Origin: Nannocystaceae bacterium
GTDB lineage: Bacteria; Myxococcota_A; Polyangia; Nannocystales; Nannocystaceae
Direction of reading: 5' to 3'
Assembly (NCBI GenBank): GCA_019694555.1
Contig: JAIBBS010000006.1
Location: forward strand, 1 to 64,000
DNA length: 64,000 bases
Shown: positions 52,411-62,174 of the stretch, one piece after another
Position numbering within the stretch: the stretch's first letter is position 1
How the letters are laid out: each line of letters opens with the position of its first letter
Translations under genes and position numbers: made by a program
The notes under the pieces: generated by a model
Told to the model about the DNA's origin: nothing
Databases searched by the model: none
The model's input: only the letters and a program-made list of their open reading frames with translations

Positions 52411-55146
52411 ATGGCCGCCCCGCCGCTCGACGACGCCGCGCTGGGCCAGCAGCTGGCGGCCGCACGCCCGGCGGCGCGGCGACGCGAGCAGGTGTTGGCG
52501 CGCGTGCGCGCGCGGCTGTTCGCGATGCCCGAGCCGCAGGATCGCATCGACCGCTACGTCGTGGAGGCGCGGCTGGGCGAGGGCGGCATGGGCGTGGTGT
52601 TCGCGGCGCGTGATCCCCGGCTCGCTCGCCGCGTCGCGATCAAGCTGGTGCGCGTCGATGGCCCCGAGCAACGCGCGCGAGCGCTGCGCGAGGCGCAGGC
52701 GCTGGCCCGGCTCGCGCATCCCAACGTGGTCGAGATCTTCGACGTCGGCCGTCACGAGCAGGGCATCTTCATCGCGATGGAGTTGATCTCCGGCACCACG
52801 CTGGCGCGCTGGCAGCAGTCGCCGCGACCGTGGCGGGAGATCCTCGCGTGCTACCTCGCCGCCGCTGCCGGCCTCGTCGCCGCGCACACGGCGGGTCTGG
52901 TGCACCGCGACTTCAAGCCCCACAACGTGATGCGCGGCGACGACGGCCGCGTGCGCGTGATGGACTTCGGACTGGCGCAGCCGCCGGCGCCGACCCAGCC
53001 CGACAGCGCGCCCGCGGGCGTGGGCCTCCACGCGCCGCGGCAGGTCGCGATCACGGCCACCGGCGCGCGCGTGGGCACGCCGGCGTACATGGCACCCGAG
53101 CAGCACGCCGGTCGCGAGGTCGATGCCCGCAGCGATCAGTTCGGCTTCTGTGCCTCGCTGTACGAGGCGCTCGCGGGCGTGCCGGCGTTTGCCGGCGACA
53201 GCCTCGCCGCGCTCGAGCGGGCCAAGCTGCGCGGGGCGATCTCGCCGCCGCGCGCCGACGCGGGCGTGCCGCGGGCCGTGCTCGAGGTGCTGCGCGTGGG
53301 CATGGCTGCGGCGCCCGAGCAGCGATGGCCGTCGATGACGGCGCTGTGCGACGCGCTGCTGCGCGCGCAGCGACGGGGTCGCTCGCGGTGGTTCGCGGGC
53401 GGTGCCGCAGCCGCGCTCGCGGCCGTCGCGTGGGTGGCCACGCGCCCGTCCGCCGCCGATTGCGAGGCTGCGACGCCGTGGCAGCCCGACGCGACGGCGG
53501 TGGTCGAGGCCGCGTTCGCGCCCGTCGATCGACCCTGGCGCGACGACGTCCGCACGCGCGTGCTCGCGTCGCTGCAGCACCACGAGCAGTCGTGGCGCGC
53601 GGTCGCGGGCACGCTGTGCCGCGCGCGCGAGGCTGGCGAGGCGACGCCGCCGGGCGCGACCGCATGCCTGACGCGCACGCGCACGCGTCGCGATGCGCTG
53701 CTGGGGGCGCTGGCGTCGGCGCAGCCCGAGGGCCTCGCGAACGCGGCCGATGCGGTCGATGGCCTCGACCCGCCGGCGGCGTGCCTGCACGCGACCGCGC
53801 CGACGATCGCAGCCGCGCCCGAACGCGTCGAGCCGGCTGCGCGCGAGGCCCTCGCGGAGATCTGGGCGCTGCAGCGGCTGGGCCGCTTCGATCTCGCCCA
53901 CGCGCGCTGCGACGCACTCGCGCGCGCGCTCGAGGGCGTCGATGCGCCGGTGTTGCACGCCGAGCTGGGCGTCGCGCGGGCCAATCTGCTGGTCGACGAC
54001 GGCGCGTACGCCGACGCCGAGGCCAGCTCGAGCCGCGCCTACTTCGACGCGCTCGCGGCCGACGAGCGCACGCTCGCCGCGCGGGCTGCCATCGCGCTGG
54101 TCGCCATCACGGGTGTCTACGGCACGCGCCCCGACGTGGCGCTGCAGTGGGCGCGGCACGCCGAGGCCGCACTCGCGCTCGCGCCCGACGGCGTGCTGCA
54201 GGCGGAGCTGGCGATCAACGTCGGCATCGTCCACAACGGCCGCGGCGAGACCGCGGCGGCGCAGTCGTCGTTTCGCGACGCCATCGCGGCATTGCGCGAG
54301 GCCGAGGTCGATGCCGCCGAGCTGGCCTCGGCGACGCAGTACCTGGGCATCTCGTTGCTCGAGGAGGGCCGGGCGCAGGAGGCCCGCGAGTTGCTCGAGC
54401 AGGTCGTGGCCATGCGCGAGCGTCACCTCGGCCCCAGCCACGCACTGGTCGCGAGCGCGCGCGTGAACCTGGCCAACGCGCTGCTGCGCGTGGGCGCGCT
54501 GGACGAGGCCGCGCTGCAGCACGAGCGCGCGCTCGCGATCCAGCTGCAGGTGCTGGGCCCGGCGCACCTCGAGGTCGCGGTCGAGCGCAACGACTACGGC
54601 AGCCTGCTCGAGGCCACCGGCGATCTGACCGGCGCGCGGGTGCAGCACGCGCTGGCGCTGTCGATCTTCGAGCCCGTGCTCGGCGATGCCCACGCGTACG
54701 TCGGCGCGACGCTGACCAACCTCGGCCACGTCGACGTGCGCCTGGGGTTGCTCGCGACCGCGGCGCCCGAGCTCGCGCGCGGGCGGGCGATCCTCGAGGC
54801 CGCGCTGGGGCGCGAACACGCGTACGTGCGCTTCGCCCAGCTCGCGACCGCGGAGCTCCAGCTCGCGCAAGGCGATGCTGCCGCGGCGCTGAGCGAGCTC
54901 GACGGCGCGCCGGCGTGTCCCGAGCGGCAGCCGCTGCCCTGCGCCGAGCTGGCGTTCGTGCGCGCGCAGGCGCTGGCGCGCGTGGGTCGCTGCGACGAGG
55001 CGATCGCGGCGGCACGGGCGGCGACGTCGAGTGCCGCGGTCGGCTACGAGGCCACCGCGCTGCGCGAGCGCGTGGCTCGCTGGCAGCTGCATCCGTGCGC
55101 GCCGGACTCGGGCGCCTCAGCGCAGCGCGACCAGCAGCGCCTGTAG
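52411..55146 (+). CDS. Membrane Ser/Thr protein kinase with TPR sensor domain
   Basis: The 911-residue product has a cytoplasmic kinase domain (residues 48-310) with glycine loop LGEGGMG (55-61), VAIK lysine K78, HRD-type loop H165-R-D167-F-K-P-H-N, DFG (D185) and TPAYMAPEQ. All catalytic residues are present, so it is active in principle. One membrane helix (about 328-348, WFAGGAAAALAAVAWVA) separates it from a large extracytoplasmic part of TPR-like repeats (about 450-880). This is the PknB-like/TPR layout typical of myxobacteria. Its 3' end overlaps the convergent channel gene by 30 bp. Confidence 0.9.
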   Translation: MAAPPLDDAALGQQLAAARPAARRREQVLARVRARLFAMPEPQDRIDRYVVEARLGEGGMGVVFAARDPRLARRVAIKLVRVDGPEQRARALREAQALARLAHPNVVEIFDVGRHEQGIFIAMELISGTTLARWQQSPRPWREILACYLAAAAGLVAAHTAGLVHRDFKPHNVMRGDDGRVRVMDFGLAQPPAPTQPDSAPAGVGLHAPRQVAITATGARVGTPAYMAPEQHAGREVDARSDQFGFCASLYEALAGVPAFAGDSLAALERAKLRGAISPPRADAGVPRAVLEVLRVGMAAAPEQRWPSMTALCDALLRAQRRGRSRWFAGGAAAALAAVAWVATRPSAADCEAATPWQPDATAVVEAAFAPVDRPWRDDVRTRVLASLQHHEQSWRAVAGTLCRAREAGEATPPGATACLTRTRTRRDALLGALASAQPEGLANAADAVDGLDPPAACLHATAPTIAAAPERVEPAAREALAEIWALQRLGRFDLAHARCDALARALEGVDAPVLHAELGVARANLLVDDGAYADAEASSSRAYFDALAADERTLAARAAIALVAITGVYGTRPDVALQWARHAEAALALAPDGVLQAELAINVGIVHNGRGETAAAQSSFRDAIAALREAEVDAAELASATQYLGISLLEEGRAQEARELLEQVVAMRERHLGPSHALVASARVNLANALLRVGALDEAALQHERALAIQLQVLGPAHLEVAVERNDYGSLLEATGDLTGARVQHALALSIFEPVLGDAHAYVGATLTNLGHVDVRLGLLATAAPELARGRAILEAALGREHAYVRFAQLATAELQLAQGDAAAALSELDGAPACPERQPLPCAELAFVRAQALARVGRCDEAIAAARAATSSAAVGYEATALRERVARWQLHPCAPDSGASAQRDQQRL

Positions 55147-56118
55147 CGACAAAAGCCCGCCCAGCCACAGGATGCCCAACCGCTGGCTCAGCACCGTCGC
55201 GCGTGCGAGCGGGATGCGCTTCTCGGCGAGGTTGGTCAGCACCAGGCTCGCGCCGGTCAACACCACCAGGCCCACGATGGCCAACAGCTGCAGCTGATCG
55301 AGCAGCCCCAGCGAGCTGCCCGGCGGCAGGCGTGCGTCGACCAGCAGGCGGTTGGCGATGCTGACGAACAGCGCGCCCGACAGCAGCGTGTAGCGCGGCG
55401 GCGCCTGCTGGACCGGCAGCATCACCGCGAAGAACGCGACCGCCGAGCCCATGAAGGTGCCCAGCAGCAGCGTCAGCAGGATGCGTAGGGAGTGACGGCG
55501 CGTGATCGTGATCGACAGCGTCGCGCGCGAGAACTCCGCGTCGGTGGTCTGGCTCGGGTCACCGAAGTTGGTCGCCTCGGCGTGCGGCGCCACGGTCAAC
55601 GCGAGATCGGAGATGGTCCAGTCGCTGGGCGAGAGGTCCTGCGACAGGGTCAGCGGCGCGCGGCCCTCGGGCGGCGTGTCGGGCACGAACACCAGCTGCC
55701 GGGTGTCGCGCTCGGCATCCTCGACGAACAGCTGCAGCGTGTGACGGTCGAACGGGAAGTCGCCGAAGTCGAGCGGGTTGCGGACCTGCGCGCGGAACTT
55801 CACCTGCGACCAGCGGCCCGCCGGTGTCGCGGTGGTGACCGCGTGCTGACGCTCGGTCGTGACCGCGTTGGTGATCTCGAGCGTCTTGGCCGGATCGATC
55901 GCACCGATGTTCTGCGGCGAGATCAGCCACAGCCACAGCGTGATGTCGAAGCGCCGCTGGGCCTCGTTCAGATCTGCCAGCGCCACGATGAAGGCGCCGA
56001 TGCGCGTCACTGCGGGCTGCGGCGGATCGGCCGGCGCGTCGGCGCGTGCGGCGGGCGCGGCGAGCAGGGCGGCGAGCAGGGCAGCGACGAGCGCCGCGAA
56101 ACGGAGGCGGGCGGGCAC
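55117..56118 (-). CDS. Bacterial pentameric ligand-gated ion channel homologue
   Basis: The 333-residue product has a signal peptide ending about AARADA. A beta-rich extracellular domain follows with VTRIGAFIVALADLNEAQRRFD, RNPLDFGDFPFDRHTLQLFVED and LSPSDWTI. Four membrane helices come next: M1 212-234, M2 243-262 (the pore-lining type, TLLSGALFVSIANRLL, then ARLPP), M3 275-297 and M4 312-332. FPFD followed by HxLxL and the loop positions match prokaryotic pLGICs such as GLIC/ELIC. The protein has no cysteine at all, so it lacks the Cys-loop, as usual in bacteria. Ligand and ion are unknown. Confidence 0.75.
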   Translation of the reverse strand: MPARLRFAALVAALLAALLAAPAARADAPADPPQPAVTRIGAFIVALADLNEAQRRFDITLWLWLISPQNIGAIDPAKTLEITNAVTTERQHAVTTATPAGRWSQVKFRAQVRNPLDFGDFPFDRHTLQLFVEDAERDTRQLVFVPDTPPEGRAPLTLSQDLSPSDWTISDLALTVAPHAEATNFGDPSQTTDAEFSRATLSITITRRHSLRILLTLLLGTFMGSAVAFFAVMLPVQQAPPRYTLLSGALFVSIANRLLVDARLPPGSSLGLLDQLQLLAIVGLVVLTGASLVLTNLAEKRIPLARATVLSQRLGILWLGGLLSLQALLVALR

Positions 56119-56296
56119 CGCACCCCAGTGTGCCGGCTGCCGCGGCGGCACGAAACCCGAAGCGGCGCTCGCGTGCGAGGTGAACCCCCGCAGCGCGGCG
56201 CGAGTTTCCACGGGCGATCGCCTGCGGTGATCGACCCGGTTCCACTGCACACATGACGAGCCGTCCGCGGCGGCCCGCGACAGCGCCAGCGACACG

Positions 56297-58618
56297 GTGC
56301 ACGATGGCCCGCACCCCGTGTCGCTGCTGCTCGCGCTCGTGTGGCTGTCCGTGGCGCCGCCATCGTCGGCGCACAGCGACGAGGCCGCGAGCGCACCGGT
56401 GCCCGCCGCGACGCCGCCGCCCGCGGTGGTGTCCGAGCGGCCAACCCCACCGCCCCCGGCCGCGAAGCCAGCAGCAGCGCCCGCGCCCGCGCGCAGCGAG
56501 CCGAGCGCGGCCGGACGCCGTCGCGTGTTGGTGCCGCGACGCAGGCCGACGCGGACGCAGCCCGAGCGTGCCGGCAGTGTCGTCACGCGCGGGGACCTCG
56601 AGGAACGGCTGCCACGCTCCGCGCCCGACGCGTTGAACTTCGAGCCCGGCGTGTACGTGCAGCAGACCGCGCACGGGCAGCAGTCGGCGTACCTGCGCGG
56701 GCTCACCGGGCAGCAGACCGCGCTGTTCTTCGACGGCGTGCGCCTCAACAACAGCACCTTCCGCCAGGGCCCCAACCAGTACTTCTTCTCGGTCGACTCG
56801 CGCACCATCGAGAGCATCGAGGTCGTGCGCGGCAGCGCATCGACACGCTACGGCGCCGACGCGATGGGCGGCGCGATCCTGACCCGGCCGACGGAGCCGA
56901 CGCTGCGCGAGGGCGGCAAGCGCTGGATCGTGCATCCCCGCGGCATCTTCACCACGCGCACGGCCGACGCCGCGCTCGGCGGTCGCGCGCAGCTCGACGC
57001 CTCGTGGGCCGGGCGCATCGGCGTGTTCGGTGGCTTCGGCTACCGCGACGTCAACCAGCTGCGTGCCGGCGGCCGCGTGATCGCGCCGCTCGACGGCAAG
57101 CCGCAGGCGGTGCCGCCGGTGTTCGCCCCCGACGACAAGACCCAGCTCGGCACCGGCTTCCACGAGCTCACCGGCGACGTCCGCGTGGTCGCGCAGATCA
57201 ACCCGCGCCACCGCATCACGTTGGGCTACTACGACTACCGCCAGCTCGACGCGCCCCGCACCGACAAGTGCCCGCCTCCGACCGCGCCGCAGGACGAGTG
57301 CCTGCGCTACCTGCAGCAGCTGCGCCTGCTGAGCTACGCCAAGTACAGCGTGCGCAACGGTCCGGCCATCGCCGAGAGCGTGGATCTGACGCTGAGCTAC
57401 CAGCGCCAGCACGAGGACCGCGTCAACTTCCGCGGCTCCCCGTCGAGCACGCGGCTGCACGGCGTCGACACTGTGCACACCGTCGGCACTGGCCTGTCGA
57501 TCCGCAGCAAGCGCTTCGAGCCCGCGCGCGCGGCCCACTTCACGTTGAACTACGGCGCCGACGCGTACACCGACTACGTGCAGAGCCGCGCGACCCAGAC
57601 CTTCATCGACGTCGACGTCACCGCGGGCGTGCCCAGCACGCAGTACACCCCGGCCGCGCGTTACCTGACCTCGGGCATCTGGGCGGTGGTGGAGTCGCGC
57701 TTCACCCGGTTCCTGCGCGTGCGCACCGGCGGTCGCCTGGCCGAGGTCGCGGCCTACGCCCCCGCGGTGCCCGAGCGCTCGTCGCTGCGGGTCGATCGCA
57801 ACTGGTTGGCCGCGGTCGCGCACGGTGGCGTGGCGGTGCTGCCGACGCGCTGGCTGACGTTCGCGTTCAACGTCGATCAGGGCTTCCGCGCGCCCAACAT
57901 CGACGACCTCACCAGCCGGCAACAGATCGGCTCGGGTTTCCAGTGGGAGAACCCGCGCCTGCGCCACGAGCAATCGACCATGCTCGAGGGCGGCATCCTC
58001 ATCGAGCATCCCTGGATCGAGCTGCAGGCGTTCGTGTTCCAGACCTGGATCGACCGCATGATCCAGCGCGCGTCGCGGGAGATCGAGACGTGTCCGCCCA
58101 ACGATTCCGGCTGCCGTGAGTCCAAGGCGCGCTTCCAGCTGGTCAACCTCGATGGCTACGCGAAGATCCTCGGCGCGGATGGTTCGCTGCGGCTGTACCT
58201 GCCCGCCGACCTGTTCCTCACCGCGACGGTGAGCTACGCCCGCGGCCGCGGACCCAACCCCGACGCGACCGTGCCGGATCAACCGGCGGTGGCTCCGCTG
58301 TCGCGCATCCCGCCGCTGCATGGCACCGGCGAGTTCGGTTGGCGCAGCCGTCCATGGGGCGTGTACCTCGCGTTCGCGACCCGCTGGGCGCGCGAGCAGA
58401 CCGCGCTCGCGAACCAAGACCGCAAGGATCTCCGCATCCCGCGGGGCGGGACACCGGGCTATGTCGTCTTCGATCTGCGCGCGGGCTGGCGGCTCGATCC
58501 GAAGGTGCTGCTGACGCTGGTGTTCGAGAACGTCGCCGACACCGCCTATCGCGTGCACGGCTCGAGCGTGAACGGCCCGGGGCGAGGCCTGTTGTTCGAG
58601 GCGCAGTTCGGGTTCTGA
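56297..58618 (+). CDS. TonB-dependent outer-membrane receptor
   Basis: The 773-residue product has a signal peptide (SLLLALVWLSVAPPSSA) and a Pro/Ala linker. A plug domain follows (about residues 95-200: SVVTRGDLEERLPRSAPDAL, GVYVQQ, YLRGLTGQQTALFFDGVRLN, IESIEVVRGSASTRYGADAM). A 22-strand-type barrel ends FEAQFGF with terminal Phe. The C-terminal DLRAGWRLDPKVLLTLVFENVADTAYRVHGS is the usual receptor tail. Such receptors import siderophores, haem, vitamin B12 or glycans; the substrate is not readable. It has no carboxypeptidase-like or STN domain. A partner lipoprotein gene follows at 161 nt. Confidence 0.86.
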   Translation: MHDGPHPVSLLLALVWLSVAPPSSAHSDEAASAPVPAATPPPAVVSERPTPPPPAAKPAAAPAPARSEPSAAGRRRVLVPRRRPTRTQPERAGSVVTRGDLEERLPRSAPDALNFEPGVYVQQTAHGQQSAYLRGLTGQQTALFFDGVRLNNSTFRQGPNQYFFSVDSRTIESIEVVRGSASTRYGADAMGGAILTRPTEPTLREGGKRWIVHPRGIFTTRTADAALGGRAQLDASWAGRIGVFGGFGYRDVNQLRAGGRVIAPLDGKPQAVPPVFAPDDKTQLGTGFHELTGDVRVVAQINPRHRITLGYYDYRQLDAPRTDKCPPPTAPQDECLRYLQQLRLLSYAKYSVRNGPAIAESVDLTLSYQRQHEDRVNFRGSPSSTRLHGVDTVHTVGTGLSIRSKRFEPARAAHFTLNYGADAYTDYVQSRATQTFIDVDVTAGVPSTQYTPAARYLTSGIWAVVESRFTRFLRVRTGGRLAEVAAYAPAVPERSSLRVDRNWLAAVAHGGVAVLPTRWLTFAFNVDQGFRAPNIDDLTSRQQIGSGFQWENPRLRHEQSTMLEGGILIEHPWIELQAFVFQTWIDRMIQRASREIETCPPNDSGCRESKARFQLVNLDGYAKILGADGSLRLYLPADLFLTATVSYARGRGPNPDATVPDQPAVAPLSRIPPLHGTGEFGWRSRPWGVYLAFATRWAREQTALANQDRKDLRIPRGGTPGYVVFDLRAGWRLDPKVLLTLVFENVADTAYRVHGSSVNGPGRGLLFEAQFGF

Positions 58619-58779
58619 CCCGGGCCTCCACCCGAGGATCCGCGGGTGCATCCGCGGGTCGAGACCCCGGGGCAACCGCGCGAGGCCGAGCGCGGTGTGC
58701 CCCGCTACCGCAACGACGACGGACTGGCCAAGCTGCCACACGGAAGGCGCCGGGTTTCTCCCGACCACACGACACAGCC

Positions 58780-59997
58780 ATGGCTTCGCGACGCTGGATT
58801 CCGATCACCACGACCCTGACCACGATTCTGCTCGCGGGCTGCCCTGCCGACGATGGCGAGACCGGCGACGATGCCGGCAGCAGCGGCGGTGAGTCGGCCG
58901 ACAGCGGAGACACCACCGCGGGCTGCGAGCCGATGAGCGTCAACGTCGGCGCGCCGGACGAGGCCGCTTGCTCGCCGCAGGCCTCCGACTTCACGCCCGG
59001 TGGCGACGACATGTGGCCCGCGTGCGTGGCCGACAGCGGCGAGTGGACGGCGGTGCTCGAGGACCCGCCGGGCTCGGCCGCGCGCGTCGATGCCTACGAG
59101 ATGATCCAGACGCTGCTGCTGGGCCACACACCCACGGCCGACGACTTCCTCAACGCGCGCACCCAGTACGCGCTCGAGGAGGGCCTCGAGTCGCGCCTGC
59201 AACGGCGCGAGGACCTGCACTATCCCGCCATCGATGCCGCCGATCAGGATCCCGGCGTCGAGTTCGACAAGCAGTGCACCGTGGCCGGCAACGTCGAGAA
59301 GTACCCCGACCGCTGCGCGGGTCCGTCGAAGATCGCGCCCATCATCAACGACGCGTTCGCGGCGGGCATGACCGGTGAGGGCGATCCCAACGTCCACGCC
59401 GCGCGCATCGACGCGGCGATCCAGTGGTTCCTGTTCGTGTCCGCGTACAAGGAGGCCGCGAGCTGCGTGCAGCTGCCCGAGGATTGCGACGCGCACAAGG
59501 GCTACTACGACGGTGCGAACCCCCGCGCCACGCCCGAGGGCCTGGGCAAGCACATCCGCGCGATCTCGCCGATGGCCCACGACGCGATCATCGACGGCAT
59601 GCTCGGCATCCGCTGCTGGCGCGACCTCTACCCGGATCAGGTCGTGTGGGAGGACTTCGGCGCCGAGGGCCAGGCGGCCTTCCAGAACGCGCACGAGCAG
59701 CTCGACAACGCACTGCACTACGGCTGGGCGCGGCTGGTCCGCCAGCACCTCGAGGATCACCCGATGGCGTGCGGATCCGAGGCCGACGCGAGCTGGGCGT
59801 GGATTCAGGTCGCGGGCCCCGTGCTCGATCGCGAGGCCGGCGAGCGCGACAGCGGCCAGGCCGCGACGCTGTCGGCGTTGTGGGCCAACACCGCGCCCAC
59901 GGTCGCGGACCTCGAGGGCGCGATCGCGGCGATCGATGCCCTGTTCCCGTGCCCGCAGTGCTCCGACTGCGAGGTCACGGTCGGCTACGGCTACTGA
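58780..59997 (+). CDS. Lipoprotein of unknown family, likely partner of the TonB receptor
   Basis: The 405-residue product has a lipobox (LTTILLAGC) and an Asp/Gly/Ser linker. A helical domain with about twelve cysteines follows and several aromatic/His patches (REDLHYPAIDAADQD, QWFLFVSAYKEAASC, KGYYDGANPRATPEG, IDGMLGIRCWRDLYP). The pattern of acidic and His residues in helices vaguely recalls metal-binding imelysin-like proteins, but no signature is certain, so no function is assigned. It lies downstream of the receptor in the same direction, an arrangement seen for receptor and surface-binding lipoprotein pairs. Confidence 0.6.
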   Translation: MASRRWIPITTTLTTILLAGCPADDGETGDDAGSSGGESADSGDTTAGCEPMSVNVGAPDEAACSPQASDFTPGGDDMWPACVADSGEWTAVLEDPPGSAARVDAYEMIQTLLLGHTPTADDFLNARTQYALEEGLESRLQRREDLHYPAIDAADQDPGVEFDKQCTVAGNVEKYPDRCAGPSKIAPIINDAFAAGMTGEGDPNVHAARIDAAIQWFLFVSAYKEAASCVQLPEDCDAHKGYYDGANPRATPEGLGKHIRAISPMAHDAIIDGMLGIRCWRDLYPDQVVWEDFGAEGQAAFQNAHEQLDNALHYGWARLVRQHLEDHPMACGSEADASWAWIQVAGPVLDREAGERDSGQAATLSALWANTAPTVADLEGAIAAIDALFPCPQCSDCEVTVGYGY

Positions 59998-60153
59998 TCG
60001 CGCTGCGGCGTCCACCGCGGGCGACTGACCCGACGGTGGGCGTTGGCTCACGCGCAATTCGCCGGCGGCGGCCCGACTTCACCGCGGGCTTACGAAGCGA
60101 GCACCTCGCGTGATCGCGTCGCGGCGCATGCTCCCGCGGTGGCCCTGTCCGCC

Positions 60154-61440
60154 GTGAGCAGCCCCGAGTCTCCCCCTCGCCGTGCCGCGCCCGACGCGGA
60201 CGACGTGTTGCGTCGCGTCGGGATGGGCCGCGGCCGACGCTGGCGTCGGGGATTGCTGGCGCTGCTGGTCGTCGCTGCGGCGGTGACCGCAGCGGCGTGG
60301 TGGTGGCGCGGCCGCAACGCCAACGGCGCGCCGCCACGCTGGCAGACGGTCGCGGCGGATCGCGGCGACCTCGAGGTGCACGTCGTCGCCACGGGCTCGC
60401 TGCAGGCACGCAGCACGGTCTCGGTCGGCGCGGAGATCTCGGGTCGCGTCGCCGCGGTCGAAGTCGACGTCAACGACCGCGTGACCAGGGGCCAGGTGCT
60501 GGTGCGCCTCGATCCCATCACCGCCGCGAACGCGCTGGCCGAGGCCCGCGCCTCGCTGAAGTCCGCCAGCGCCGACCTCGAGCGCAGCAAGGCCGCGCTG
60601 GCCGAGGCCAAGACGCTCGAGCGCCGCGCCACCGATCTCGCGTCCAAGGGCCTGGTCTCGACCGAGGAGAACGACGCGCAGCGCAGCGCCGCCACGCTGG
60701 CGGGCAGCGACGTGTCGCGCTCGTCGGCGCAGCTGTCGCTGGCGAAGATCCGCGTCGAGCAGGCGCGCACCAACCTCGAGAAGCTCGTCATCGTCTCGCC
60801 CATCGACGGCGTGGTGATGTCGCGCGCGGTCGAACCCGGCGCCGCGATCTCGGCGTCGTTGGCCGCGCCGGTGCTCTTCACCATCGCCGAGGACCTGACC
60901 AAGATGGAGCTGGCGCTGCCGATCAACGAGGCCGATGTCTCGCGCGTGCGCGAGGGCCAGCGCGCGAGCTTCCAGGTCGATGCCTGGTCCGATCGCACCT
61001 TCGAGGCGCAGGTGCAGGAGGTCTCGTTCGCGCCGGTGGTGACCAACAACGTCGTGACCTACAGCGCCACGCTCGCGGTCGACAACGCCGACCTCGCGCT
61101 GCGCCCCGGCATGACCGCGACCGCGACGATCGTGTCGGACACGCGCAAGCAGGCGCTGCGGGTCCCGAGCGCGGCGCTGCGCTACAGCCCGCCGGTCAAC
61201 CGCGACAGCAAGGCCTGGAACCCGCTCGCGCCACCGCGCATGCGCGGCATGGGCGGCCCCGGCGGACCCGGTGGCGAGAAGGCACAGCCACCGGGCGTGT
61301 GGGTGCTCGGCGAGCAGGGCCCCACGCGCGTGCGAGTGACCCTGGGCGCCAGCGACGGCGAGTACACCGAGATCGTCGGTGGCGAGCTCGCCGAAGGTGA
61401 CGCGGTGCTGGTCGGCCACGAGGCCCAGGGGCCGGCATGA
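60154..61440 (+). CDS. MacA-like periplasmic adaptor (HlyD family)
   Basis: The 428-residue product has one N-terminal membrane helix (about residues 28-50, LLALLVVAAAVTAAAWWW). A biotinyl-lipoyl-like half follows (ATGSLQARSTVSVGAEISGR), then a long alpha-hairpin (residues 115-200), VIVSPIDGVVMSRAVEPG and a beta-barrel part (EGQRASFQVDAW), as in MacA. The alpha-hairpin has a normal length for a tripartite pump. No outer-membrane factor gene is adjacent. GTG 60154 and GTG 60139 are both possible; a longer TTG start at 60043 is unlikely. The ATPase gene overlaps by 4 nt. Confidence 0.82.
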   Translation: MSSPESPPRRAAPDADDVLRRVGMGRGRRWRRGLLALLVVAAAVTAAAWWWRGRNANGAPPRWQTVAADRGDLEVHVVATGSLQARSTVSVGAEISGRVAAVEVDVNDRVTRGQVLVRLDPITAANALAEARASLKSASADLERSKAALAEAKTLERRATDLASKGLVSTEENDAQRSAATLAGSDVSRSSAQLSLAKIRVEQARTNLEKLVIVSPIDGVVMSRAVEPGAAISASLAAPVLFTIAEDLTKMELALPINEADVSRVREGQRASFQVDAWSDRTFEAQVQEVSFAPVVTNNVVTYSATLAVDNADLALRPGMTATATIVSDTRKQALRVPSAALRYSPPVNRDSKAWNPLAPPRMRGMGGPGGPGGEKAQPPGVWVLGEQGPTRVRVTLGASDGEYTEIVGGELAEGDAVLVGHEAQGPA

Positions 61441-62174
61441 CCCCCGCAGCACCCCAGGTCGCGCTGGTGCCCCCGCGCGCGCCGCTGTTGCAGCTGAGCG
61501 CGGTTCGTCGCCACTACGGTGACGGCGACTCGCTCGTGCGTGCGCTCGACGGCGTCGATCTGACCATCGACTCGGGCGAGTTCGTGATGGTGATCGGCTC
61601 GAGCGGGTCGGGCAAGTCGACCTGCATGAACCTGCTGGGCTGCCTCGATCGCCCCACCGCCGGCAGCTACCGCTTCGCCGGCGTCGACGTCGGCGGGCTC
61701 GACGGCGACGCGCTGGCACTGCTGCGGCGGCACTACCTCGGCTTCGTGTTCCAGAGCTTCAACCTGCTGCCGCGCACCGCCGCGGTCGAGAACGTCGAGC
61801 TGCCGCTGCTGTATCGCGGCATGGCCGCGCGCAAGCGCAGGGCCGCGGCCCTGCACGCGCTCGATCGCGTGGGCCTGGCCGACCGCGCCGGCCACACGCC
61901 GGCGCAGCTGTCCGGCGGTCAACAGCAGCGCGTGGCCATCGCCCGCGCCATCGTGACCGAGCCGGTGGCGCTGTTCGCCGACGAGCCCACCGGCAACCTC
62001 GACACCGAGACCACCGGCGAGATCATGCGCTTGCTCGGCGAGCTCAACCGCAGCCTCGGCATCACCATCGTCATGGTCACGCACGAGCCGGAGCTGCTGC
62101 AGTACGCCTCGCGCGTGGTCACCTTCCGCGACGGGCGCATCGTCGCCGACGTCGCCGGGGGGCCCGCGCGATGA
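61437..62174 (+). CDS. ABC transporter ATPase (MacB/LolD type)
   Basis: The 245-residue product has Walker A GSSGSGKST, the Q-loop FQSFNLLPRTAAVENVELP, signature LSGGQQQRVAIARAI, Walker B LFADEPTGNLD and VMVTHEPELLQYA (H-loop). It belongs to the MacB/LolD/FtsE-type subgroup that drives mechanotransmission instead of classical transport. ATG 61437 overlaps the adaptor's stop and the permease start overlaps its own stop, both by 4 nt, so the three genes are one coupled operon. Confidence 0.93.
   Translation: MTPAAPQVALVPPRAPLLQLSAVRRHYGDGDSLVRALDGVDLTIDSGEFVMVIGSSGSGKSTCMNLLGCLDRPTAGSYRFAGVDVGGLDGDALALLRRHYLGFVFQSFNLLPRTAAVENVELPLLYRGMAARKRRAAALHALDRVGLADRAGHTPAQLSGGQQQRVAIARAIVTEPVALFADEPTGNLDTETTGEIMRLLGELNRSLGITIVMVTHEPELLQYASRVVTFRDGRIVADVAGGPAR

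Noticed and set aside
52396-55092. Minus-strand open frame of 898 codons
   Set aside because: It mirrors the Ser/Thr kinase gene and shows no motif.
56119-56296. Riboswitch upstream of the TonB receptor (for example cobalamin)
   Set aside because: I could not find the conserved box sequences or a plausible fold in the 178-bp gap.
55559-58768. Minus-strand open frame of 1069 codons
   Set aside because: It mirrors the TonB receptor, whose plug and barrel motifs are unmistakable; its composition is Arg/Ala/Val-rich filler.
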